DNA of 64,000 bases from Chitinophagales bacterium (GTDB lineage Bacteria; Bacteroidota; Bacteroidia; Chitinophagales; CAIOSU01): assembly GCA_040877935.1 (NCBI GenBank), contig JBBDNB010000039.1:186001-250000 (forward strand). Direction: 5' to 3'. Under the pieces are notes generated by a model that saw nothing but the letters and a program-made list of their open reading frames with translations, was not told the origin of the DNA and did no database searches. Positions within the stretch are counted from its first letter, which is position 1. Each line of letters opens with the position of its first letter. Below are positions 1 through 7,084 of the stretch, one piece after another. A program made the translations under genes and the position numbers.

Positions 1-170
1 TCCTTGCTGATACCTTTGGATGCATCACTGCAATTGATTTTTTTAGTTGAGATTTCAAAGTTTGAATTGCCTTGGGAAATTACCCAATCAGCACTGCTTT
101 CCTGAGCAGATATTGAATAATATATTCCAATAAAAATAATTGCTGTAAATAATCGGCTAAAAAATTTCAA
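1..170 (-). CDS. Secreted protein of unknown function, N-terminal part only
   Basis: The minus strand is open from a TTG codon at 170-168 to the window edge, about 56 codons. The translation begins with a hydrophobic signal peptide (LKFFSRLFTAIIFIGIYYSI) ending in SAQ, a likely signal peptidase I site, followed by a polar mature part. An in-frame stop lies six codons upstream and there is no ATG between, so TTG is the only reasonable start. The rest of the gene is outside the window. I do not recognise the family. Confidence 0.6.
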   Translation of the reverse strand, partial: MKFFSRLFTAIIFIGIYYSISAQESSADWVISQGNSNFEISTKKINCSDASKGISK

Positions 171-351
171 TGCTTTAAAATTTGTTTATGCACATAAAAA
201 TAAGGGATTTGAATTGGAATAGTAAGTGTTTATGCAACTTTATACAGAAAAGCTGTCTGCTTTGCTAAGCTGGAACTGAAGCTTTTGTCATCATCAATAA
301 AAAATTTTAACTTTTTTTTCGAATAGTTTTAAAATTCATGAATGCTTTTTA

Positions 352-359
352 TACATTTG
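352..359 (+). promoter_or_regulatory. Candidate promoter -7 box (TACATTTG)
   Basis: TACATTTG matches the Bacteroidota -7 consensus TAnnTTTG exactly and lies 45 bp before the ATG of the lipoprotein at 405. No clear TTTG -33 box is visible at the usual distance, so the call rests on one element. Confidence 0.4.
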
Positions 360-404
360 TGAAATCAAATTATTATTCATTCTTTAATTAAAACCAAACA
401 AACA

Positions 405-725
405 ATGAAAAAGCAACATTTTTTAAACCTGTTTATCGCAGTTTCTTTACTTTTTGTATTGCAATCCTGTTCAGAAGATTTTGACTGTAAAACTTGTAAC
501 TGCACCGTTACAGAGAGGGATACAGAATTAGATGGCGATGGTAACACGGTAGAAGTTACTACCACCCGAACTGAAACTTTCACAGCTTGCCCAGGTGGTG
601 ACAATAATACAAGCGGTGTTCGAAGCCTAGAGTATTATGAATCAAACCCTATTGAAAAAACTGAACAAACTATTGATGGCGATACATATGTAGACGAAAC
701 ATCATATAGCTGTAGCTGTAGCTAA
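405..725 (+). CDS. Small cysteine-rich lipoprotein, unknown function
   Basis: A 106-residue protein with a lipoprotein signal: lysines, a hydrophobic stretch and the lipobox LQSC with the lipidated Cys at 22. It should therefore be anchored in an envelope membrane. The mature part is short, acidic and has cysteines clustered at both ends (DCKTCNC near residue 27 and CSCS at the C terminus), which could form disulfides or bind metal. A strong terminator follows 27 bp after the stop, so it is probably a single-gene transcript. I do not recognise the family. Confidence 0.7.
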   Translation: MKKQHFLNLFIAVSLLFVLQSCSEDFDCKTCNCTVTERDTELDGDGNTVEVTTTRTETFTACPGGDNNTSGVRSLEYYESNPIEKTEQTIDGDTYVDETSYSCSCS

Positions 726-752
726 TCTATATTTTCTTTCAAATAATTTAAG

Positions 753-784
753 AGCGTCAGTAAATATTTACTGGCGCTTTTTTT
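753..784 (+). terminator. Rho-independent terminator after the small lipoprotein gene
   Basis: Arms 753-764 and 767-778 are complementary apart from one G-T wobble (AGCGTCAGTAAA against TTTACTGGCGCT), and a run of seven T follows directly. It ends the transcript of the gene at 405-725. Confidence 0.85.
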
Positions 785-828
785 ATGTTTTATAGATATT
801 AATTGCTGAATAAAGAATTTTAACCCGC

Positions 829-919
829 ATTATGCAATTGAAAAGCGATTGCATAATTTGACGAATGAAAATCAATAACTTATCATGAAATGGAGAATAC
901 CAAAATGGTGATTTTCATT
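829..919. promoter_or_regulatory. Two perfect inverted repeats upstream of the EEP lipoprotein gene
   Basis: ATTATGCAAT (829-838) is mirrored by ATTGCATAAT (848-857) with a 9-nt spacer. AATGAAAATCA (864-874) is mirrored by TGATTTTCATT (909-919) with a 34-nt spacer. Both lie within 135 bp of the start at 964. They could be operator sites or RNA hairpins; neither has a T-run, so they are not terminators. Confidence 0.35.
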
Positions 920-963
920 GTCAGGGTTTAATCGGGATTAAAAATTGCTGTATATTTAAGCCT

Positions 964-1923
964 ATGAAATCAAAGATATACGCAATCCGCATTTTAGTAT
1001 TGTTTTTTATTGTCAACCTTGTATTGTTAAGTGCCTGCAAGAAAGAACCGGTTGACGATAAGGATGATGATAAAGACAAAAACCCCAACGATACCACCCA
1101 GGTAGAGGAATACCGCGAAGTGGAATTTTCTATACTCTGCTACAATGTAGCAGGTTTACCCCAGGGAATATCTTCCTCAGATCCTGAAAAATACATGACT
1201 TCAATCAGTCCACTGATGAATGCCTATGATGTAGTGCATGTCCAGGAAGATTTTAATTATCACGATTCACTTTTGTTGTACAATTCTCATCCATATAAAA
1301 CACCCCCTTCGCCTCCTGTACCCAATGGCGATGGTTTGAATACCTTTTCAAATTTCCCGATTTCCAATGTAGAACGCATTCCATGGACGGAGTGTACCGA
1401 AGCAGATTGTTTAACCCCTAAAGGCTTTTACTATTCACAAATTGAAATACAGGGCAAAACCATTGATTTTTATAATTTGCACTGTAATGCCGGTGGTGAT
1501 GAAGCATCCATTACAGCTAGACGAGCCAATATTGCCCAGCTTACCGATTATATTGCAGAACATTCAGAAGGTAAGCCGGTATTGCTGTTTGGTGATTTCA
1601 ACTGTCGCTATGTTCGCCAGGGAGATTCAATCAGGGCTGTGCTGGATATGGGCTTTAAAGATGCCTGGATTGAGCTGATCAGGGAAGGTGATATTCCGGC
1701 TTTGGGCAGCCCGAGGCTGGATGATTGCGATCCAGACCGGAACAGTCCGGATTGTGAGGTGGTGGACAAGGTCTTTTACCGCGGAAATGATGAGGTGGAA
1801 ATTACAGCCCTTTCCTTCCAGACAGACGACCCTGCCTTTTATTTTGAAGGCGATCCCAACCAGGAACTTTCAGATCACTGGCCGCTTATTGCCGAGTTTA
1901 AATTGCGGTTTAAGGTGGAGTGA
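964..1923 (+). CDS. Endonuclease/exonuclease/phosphatase-family lipoprotein
   Basis: A 319-residue lipoprotein (lipobox LSAC, Cys at 25) with an acidic Asp/Lys-rich linker and then a DNase I-like fold. The family motifs occur in order: CYNVAG with the N-terminal Asn, QED with the metal-binding Glu, NLHCNAGG, LFGDFNC with the catalytic Asp/Asn pair, and the terminal SDHWPL containing the catalytic Asp-His. Members cleave phosphodiester or phosphomonoester bonds in nucleic acids, sphingomyelin or inositol phosphates. The lipid anchor and export signal argue for an extracellular substrate, but which one cannot be told. It stands alone, with divergent-looking palindromes upstream. Confidence 0.85.
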   Translation: MKSKIYAIRILVLFFIVNLVLLSACKKEPVDDKDDDKDKNPNDTTQVEEYREVEFSILCYNVAGLPQGISSSDPEKYMTSISPLMNAYDVVHVQEDFNYHDSLLLYNSHPYKTPPSPPVPNGDGLNTFSNFPISNVERIPWTECTEADCLTPKGFYYSQIEIQGKTIDFYNLHCNAGGDEASITARRANIAQLTDYIAEHSEGKPVLLFGDFNCRYVRQGDSIRAVLDMGFKDAWIELIREGDIPALGSPRLDDCDPDRNSPDCEVVDKVFYRGNDEVEITALSFQTDDPAFYFEGDPNQELSDHWPLIAEFKLRFKVE

Positions 1924-2019
1924 TACTTCTATTCCATATGTCTGTATAAATCCAATAAATGGATATACATGGCATTTGTCACAAACCATAGCAGTTTTAT
2001 TTTAAACCGATATTAGCAG

Positions 2020-2027
2020 TACTTTTG
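2020..2027 (+). promoter_or_regulatory. Candidate promoter -7 box (TACTTTTG) of the export operon
   Basis: TACTTTTG fits TAnnTTTG exactly, 16 bp before the ATG at 2044. A TTTT tract at 1995-1998, 21 bp upstream, could serve as a weak -33 element. It would drive the six-gene operon 2044-9847 with a very short leader. Confidence 0.5.
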
Positions 2028-2043
2028 TGGCAGAATCAAATTA

Positions 2044-2859
2044 ATGAAGCAGACTTTAATAACATCAGAACCGGTCGGCCTTTCCGGTTCGTTGAAAAAA
2101 ATCTGGGATTACAGGGCTCTGATATTAACCTTTGCACAAAGAGACTTGAAAGTAAAATATGCCCAAACAATCCTGGGTATTGGCTGGAGTATCTTACAGC
2201 CACTTACAGCACTTTTGATATTTGCTTTTTTTTTCGGCTATATTCTAAAATGGGATGCTGAGGGTTTGCCCTATTCACTGTATGTTTTATCGGGTTTGCT
2301 CGGTTGGAATTTTTTCTCATACATTGTTTATCAGGGCACAGCGAGCATACAGGAATCAGCTATGCTTATTAAAAAAATATATTTTCCAAAAGCGGTATTG
2401 CCCTTTTCAAAAATATACATTGCCCTGGTTGAATTGGTCATCAGCTTTCTATTGTTCATCCCATTATTGTTGTGGCATCAGCAGATTGTTTCGTGGAAAA
2501 TCGTATTTATACCGCTGGTATTGTTTTTCAATACACTGGCTGCTTTATTTTTGGTTTTTATCTCCACTGCTTTGGCTTACAGAAAAAGAGACATACTTCA
2601 TGTCGTGCCTTTTTTGATGTATTTTGGAATATGGGTGACCCCGGTTTTTTTTACCAAACAGACATTGTCCGGTACCTTGCAATTGATATGGTATCTAAAT
2701 CCAATGGCTGCTGTCACTGAAGCCTGGAGATGGTGTTTGTTTCCACAGTGGGAATTTGATTTGTATTTCCTTCCCGGATTGCTGGTACTAATCCCTTTGT
2801 TTTTATTCGGGTTTTGGTTGTTTATTAAAAATGAAAGAAAATTCAGTGATTATATATGA
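2044..2859 (+). CDS. ABC-2-type polysaccharide exporter, permease subunit (Wzm-like)
   Basis: A 271-residue integral membrane protein with about six hydrophobic segments. The early segment RDLKVKYAQTILGIGWSILQ is typical of ABC-2 permeases of the Wzm/TagG/KpsM class, which move lipid-linked polysaccharide across the inner membrane. Its stop overlaps the start of the matching ATPase by 4 nt (ATGA), so the two are translationally coupled. It is first in an operon of six genes ending at 9847. The substrate is unknown, but the partner's C-terminal domain points to a glycan rather than a small molecule. Confidence 0.88.
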   Translation: MKQTLITSEPVGLSGSLKKIWDYRALILTFAQRDLKVKYAQTILGIGWSILQPLTALLIFAFFFGYILKWDAEGLPYSLYVLSGLLGWNFFSYIVYQGTASIQESAMLIKKIYFPKAVLPFSKIYIALVELVISFLLFIPLLLWHQQIVSWKIVFIPLVLFFNTLAALFLVFISTALAYRKRDILHVVPFLMYFGIWVTPVFFTKQTLSGTLQLIWYLNPMAAVTEAWRWCLFPQWEFDLYFLPGLLVLIPLFLFGFWLFIKNERKFSDYI

Positions 2860-4037
2860 GCAATGATTTTGCCATTAAAGTTGAAAATGTTTCTAAAGTA
2901 TTTTCTGTAAGCAACACAGAGGATGCTGAAATGGGAAACGGTCAGGAATTGTGGGCGCTAAAGAATTTGTCCTTTGAGATCAAAAAGGGAGAAAGTGTAG
3001 GTATAATAGGCCCCAATGGAAGCGGAAAAAGTACATTGTTGAAAATCCTGGCGAATGTAACCTATCCAAGTACAGGGCAAGTTCGAATAAATGGCCGACT
3101 TGCAAGTATATTGGATATAGGAGCGGGTTTTCACCCGGAACTGAGCGGCAGGGAAAATATTTACCTAAACGGTCAGATTCTCGGGTTTAGCAAAAGGGAA
3201 ATAAGACAGAAATTTGACCAAATTGTTGAATTCAGCGGAATTGAAAGATTTATTGCCGAACCGGTAAAGAAATATTCCAATGGCATGTATCTGCGCCTGG
3301 CATTCAGCATTATGGCCCACCTGGATTTTGACATTTACCTGTTTGATGAGGTATTGTCGGTAGGTGATGCCGAATTCAGAAATAAGATAAAAAAGAAAAC
3401 GGAATCAATTATTGACAGTGAAAAGACCATTCTGTATGTAACACATAACCTGAACGACATTGTGGAAGACTATACCAAAGGAATTATTCTTAGAAAAGGT
3501 GAGATAGAATTCATGGGGAACAATAATGCAGCAGTAAAAAAATATATGAATGACCTTTATGCTCCAGAACAATCTGAAAAAGAAATAAAATTTGATGATG
3601 TACCGGAGGATTATAAAGTTAAGATCACCGGTGTGGAAATTTCTCCAAAGGAAAAAATTTATACAAGCTCAGCTATAAATATCGAACTGGACATAGAAAA
3701 AGCAGATAACATTAAAGAAGATGTAGTATTTGGAATAGTTTTGTATGATTCATTGGGAAATCCTGTTTTTACTGCCATGTCAAATTTCGCTGAAAATCAG
3801 GTGAAATTTGAGCTGGAAAAAGGACAGCACAAAATTTCATGTGAAATACCGGCTAATTTTCTTTCATCTGGTACCTTTGTAATTGATCTTTATTTTGCCT
3901 GTCCTGAATCGAAAAGCAAACTTGTTAGAAAAAAACGGGCCATGGTCTTTCAGGTAGAAGAAGAACCGGAGATATCAAATTTGTCGTATAGCATTGGTCC
4001 TTTAAGACCCAAGTTTAAATGGCATTTAAAGAATTAA
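2856..4037 (+). CDS. ABC exporter ATPase with C-terminal Wzt-type domain
   Basis: A 393-residue protein. Residues 1-240 are an ABC ATPase: Walker A GPNGSGKST, a signature region reading KYSNGMYLRLAF (the divergent form seen in Wzt, TagH and KpsT), Walker B IYLFDEVLSVGD and the H-loop VTHN. About 150 further residues form a beta-rich domain of the size and position of the carbohydrate-binding domain in O-antigen Wzt proteins, which recognises the modified end of the chain to be exported. That extension favours the O-antigen or glycoconjugate class. Which glycan it handles is not visible. Confidence 0.88.
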   Translation: MSNDFAIKVENVSKVFSVSNTEDAEMGNGQELWALKNLSFEIKKGESVGIIGPNGSGKSTLLKILANVTYPSTGQVRINGRLASILDIGAGFHPELSGRENIYLNGQILGFSKREIRQKFDQIVEFSGIERFIAEPVKKYSNGMYLRLAFSIMAHLDFDIYLFDEVLSVGDAEFRNKIKKKTESIIDSEKTILYVTHNLNDIVEDYTKGIILRKGEIEFMGNNNAAVKKYMNDLYAPEQSEKEIKFDDVPEDYKVKITGVEISPKEKIYTSSAINIELDIEKADNIKEDVVFGIVLYDSLGNPVFTAMSNFAENQVKFELEKGQHKISCEIPANFLSSGTFVIDLYFACPESKSKLVRKKRAMVFQVEEEPEISNLSYSIGPLRPKFKWHLKN

Positions 4038-4044
4038 AGTTGTT

Positions 4045-4920
4045 ATGGAAAGTGTTGTGTCAAAAAAAATAGAACTGCGTGATGAAGGTTTGAATACCAC
4101 TCTATTAAATAAAGGATATGCAGTAATCCCTTCTTTTCTGTCAGCTGGGCAAATCGACAATTTGTTGAAATTTTATTCAGATTGTAATCTTGACCAAGAT
4201 AAAACCCAGCCCAATTATCTGTATCTGAACCCAGAAAAAAGTTTTGAGATCAACAGATACATAAAGTCACAGATTGAAGCATCATTTGATGAGAATTTTA
4301 ATTCGGGCAATCTTTTGGGCGGTGTGTTTATGATAAAAAAACCAGGAGAAAACAGGGAAGTCGATTTTCATCAGGATTGGAGCCTGGTAGATGAAACCCA
4401 ACATATCTCCTATAATTTGTGGTGCCCACTTACCAATGTCACTAAAGATTCTGGTGCTCTTATGATTATTGATAAAAGCGATAAAGCCGGCCTTCCATAC
4501 AGAAGTTCAACTTTTCCACCACTGGAAATAGGGCAGCAGAAAAAATACACGAGATTTATCAAAAATTTCAATTTAAAAGCCGGTGATGCTATAGTCTACA
4601 AACACAGTTTGTTTCACGGCTCTGGGAATAATAATTCGCCCAAAGACAGAATAGCCATTGCATGTGGAATAATACCCGAAAATGCTGCATTCATTTACCA
4701 GCATTGGAATGAAAATACATCAACAATTGAAAGCTATGAAGTTGATCAATCTTTCTATATTAGGTGCATACATGATGTATTGTCCGGTAAGATTCCTGAA
4801 AAGTATAAGTGTATAAAAAAAGTGCCCATGACATCAAGACCTGAAATTTCGGAGGCTGTTTTTTACAAAAAACTCAGGAAGGTGCACGGTGTGAAGAGAT
4901 TTATTTTTTTTGATTTTTAG
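4045..4920 (+). CDS. Phytanoyl-CoA dioxygenase (PhyH)-family oxygenase
   Basis: A 291-residue protein with the Fe(II)/2-oxoglutarate dioxygenase facial triad: HQD at residues 109-111 and the distal His at 191 (LFHGSG). The spacing and the surrounding NLWCPLTNVTKDSGAL fit PhyH proteins, which hydroxylate lipids, amino acids or natural products in the cytoplasm. It starts 7 bp after the ABC ATPase, so it should be co-transcribed and may modify the exported molecule or its lipid carrier. The substrate cannot be inferred from sequence. Confidence 0.8.
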   Translation: MESVVSKKIELRDEGLNTTLLNKGYAVIPSFLSAGQIDNLLKFYSDCNLDQDKTQPNYLYLNPEKSFEINRYIKSQIEASFDENFNSGNLLGGVFMIKKPGENREVDFHQDWSLVDETQHISYNLWCPLTNVTKDSGALMIIDKSDKAGLPYRSSTFPPLEIGQQKKYTRFIKNFNLKAGDAIVYKHSLFHGSGNNNSPKDRIAIACGIIPENAAFIYQHWNENTSTIESYEVDQSFYIRCIHDVLSGKIPEKYKCIKKVPMTSRPEISEAVFYKKLRKVHGVKRFIFFDF

Positions 4921-4932
4921 CTTGGTTTGTCT

Positions 4933-5964
4933 ATGTTCAAAACACTATCTGAACTTGAAGAATATTGTCTTGATAAAGTCAAATCAGGTCAATGTGAAAA
5001 TGGGGAATTCAAGACATTTCTCTTTTTTCCTGGTAAAAAGGAAAATGGCTGGATATATTCAGGGCCTTCGGTTTTTCTCACCACATCTATAGCAATAGCA
5101 CTTTTATCATCTGATGATGAAAAGGTGAAATCCATTACAGGTAAAGCGGCCCAATTTGTAAGGTCACAGATGGAAGCAGGTGGCTTGTGGAGATTTTATC
5201 CGCACAATGGCCTGTTTAAGTTTAATACTCCGTTGGATGTTGATGATACAAGCCTTGCGTCTTTTTTGCTGACAAAGTGTGGGGTTGATTTCCCGGATAA
5301 TAAAAAATTATTGCTGAAACAAATTGACAAGAGGGGTAATTTTTATGTTTGGTTTTTACCACGGTTTAAATACCTGAGCATGCCTGGTTTCCTGCTGAGA
5401 TTGGTTGCTGATCTCAGGTATTCCTTACCCATTTTCTTTGCTATGAAAGGCAGAACCGATGCACCGTTGATCAATTACAATGATTTTGAACATTCGGTTT
5501 CCTCAAATGCTGTTTTATACTTGTCAAACACAAAAGAAACCCAAAAATCAATAAATCACATTACCGAAGACATACTATTTGGCAATGAGCACAACCTGTA
5601 TTTTTACCCATCCTTTTTATTTACACTATTTCATATATCAAGAGCTTATCGTCAGGGCATTTCGGACTTTTCAAATTTGAAAGAGAAAGTTGGCAATTAC
5701 TTTAAAAGCAACAGGGAGCAGGTCGAAAAAAATCTATTGAACAAAGCCATTGGCGCAATTACACTTTTGAATTTTGAAATTGAAAATCATATGGTCAGGG
5801 AATTGATGTATGATATTTTAAAGTCTTCTGAGAAAGAAATCAATACACCATATGGATATTTCTGCACCAAAGACAGGAATATGGAAGGGGGCAGCGTAGA
5901 GTTCAACTGTGCAATTATTTTTTATGCCATTCAACTTTATCGATCTTCTAATATTGAAAAATAA
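4933..5964 (+). CDS. Alpha/alpha-toroid protein with terpenoid-cyclase-like DVDDT motif
   Basis: A protein of about 343 residues, all helical, resembling the prenyltransferase/squalene-cyclase repeat fold. Near residue 100 it carries PLDVDDTSLA, which matches the DxDD(T) acid motif that starts protonation in class II terpenoid cyclases; GGLWRFYPH and GYFCTKDRNMEGG look like toroid inner-turn motifs. At this length it would be a single barrel, shorter than squalene-hopene cyclases (about 630 residues with two barrels), so it may be a binding or non-cyclase relative. I chose ATG at 4933; an in-frame TTG lies at 4927. No signal peptide is seen, so it should be cytoplasmic. Confidence 0.55.
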   Translation: MFKTLSELEEYCLDKVKSGQCENGEFKTFLFFPGKKENGWIYSGPSVFLTTSIAIALLSSDDEKVKSITGKAAQFVRSQMEAGGLWRFYPHNGLFKFNTPLDVDDTSLASFLLTKCGVDFPDNKKLLLKQIDKRGNFYVWFLPRFKYLSMPGFLLRLVADLRYSLPIFFAMKGRTDAPLINYNDFEHSVSSNAVLYLSNTKETQKSINHITEDILFGNEHNLYFYPSFLFTLFHISRAYRQGISDFSNLKEKVGNYFKSNREQVEKNLLNKAIGAITLLNFEIENHMVRELMYDILKSSEKEINTPYGYFCTKDRNMEGGSVEFNCAIIFYAIQLYRSSNIEK

Positions 5965-5971
5965 TTAAAGT

Positions 5972-7078
5972 TTGAAAATCAGTCTAACTGCTTTAAGCAT
6001 TGTTTTAATTATTAATTTTTCATGTGGAAACTTCTATATGGAAGATGAAACCGGAACCGTTGACCATGAGATTTTGATTTTGAAAAACCAGCAATTGCAA
6101 ATTGTAAATACTTCTAAAGGTGAATCCTGCTTTTTACTAAAGGCAGGAGGTGGCTATTTTTCTAATGATGAAATTACAGCGCATGTAAGAAGTATGCCCG
6201 ATGATATTCCCAGTGAGGCATTGGAAAGAAAGGCTTGGAGGTTTGTAATTGATAATATTGAATATTTACCTTCCATCACCGGAAGCAGAAAAATCCACCA
6301 CCCATTGACCCTAATAAATTCCATAGGTTTTGGCCAATGTGATGATTTGTCAGCAAGCCTTTATTTTATATGGAAATCACTTGGCTTTAAGGCCAGGGTA
6401 TGGGAATTGGGCGGACATGTGGTTCCTGAAGTCTATGCAGATGGAAAATGGCAAATGTATGATCCTTCTTTTCAGGCATATTATCTTAATAATAAAGGTG
6501 AAATTGCAAGTGTTGAGGAACTTGTCCAAAATCAGGAATATATTTTGGAACCCAGAGAAAAGATCAGTGCTTATACATTCCATTATTCTGTATCAGATAG
6601 TTTTAAAAGTGTATATGATAGTTTAAAATATTCAGATTTTATAAACAAATATTATGCAACAACAGGAAATAATAAGCCCAATGAATGGTATGAAAATACT
6701 TTTATCTACGATAGGATGAAATTTTGTTTGCCTTCCGGTGCCAGTTTGAAAGTCCCTGTTTATGCAGACAATATCATCAACTTTAAGGATTGGTTTGGAA
6801 ATGAAAGTGAAATAAATTATTTCATAAAGGTTGAGTTTCCTGCCAACAGCAATGATAACATAAACCTACCCCTAGTATTTGTTCAGCCTAAGAACATGAG
6901 CGCTGGTAGTGTGAACCAAAAAAACATGTTGTTAATTTCAGATAGTTTGCAAACAGGTAATCTAGATAGCCGTGAATTATTTGCATTGATCAATAACAAT
7001 TACATTGGTGATAGTATTCGTTTTTATTTTAGAGAACTGGATACCAATTCTGTAAGTATCAGGCTTTTGAATAATTGA
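5972..7078 (+). CDS. Transglutaminase-like lipoprotein
   Basis: A 368-residue protein starting at TTG, chosen because only this start gives a complete lipoprotein signal (lipobox INFSC, Cys at 18); the next in-frame Met is inside the mature part. Residues 110-170 hold the transglutaminase-core triad: Cys 123 in GFGQCDD, His 149 in GGHVVPEVY and Asp 164 in MYDPSF. In bacteria this papain-like fold is often a protease or amidase rather than a cross-linker. It would act on the periplasmic or surface side. It lies 7 bp downstream of the toroid gene and 6 bp before the TMTC-like gene. Confidence 0.78.
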   Translation: MKISLTALSIVLIINFSCGNFYMEDETGTVDHEILILKNQQLQIVNTSKGESCFLLKAGGGYFSNDEITAHVRSMPDDIPSEALERKAWRFVIDNIEYLPSITGSRKIHHPLTLINSIGFGQCDDLSASLYFIWKSLGFKARVWELGGHVVPEVYADGKWQMYDPSFQAYYLNNKGEIASVEELVQNQEYILEPREKISAYTFHYSVSDSFKSVYDSLKYSDFINKYYATTGNNKPNEWYENTFIYDRMKFCLPSGASLKVPVYADNIINFKDWFGNESEINYFIKVEFPANSNDNINLPLVFVQPKNMSAGSVNQKNMLLISDSLQTGNLDSRELFALINNNYIGDSIRFYFRELDTNSVSIRLLNN

Positions 7079-7084
7079 TATCTG

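Noticed and set aside
1688-2261. Overlapping + strand frames in the exonuclease and permease genes
   Set aside because: They are out-of-frame shadows without start context or protein-like composition.
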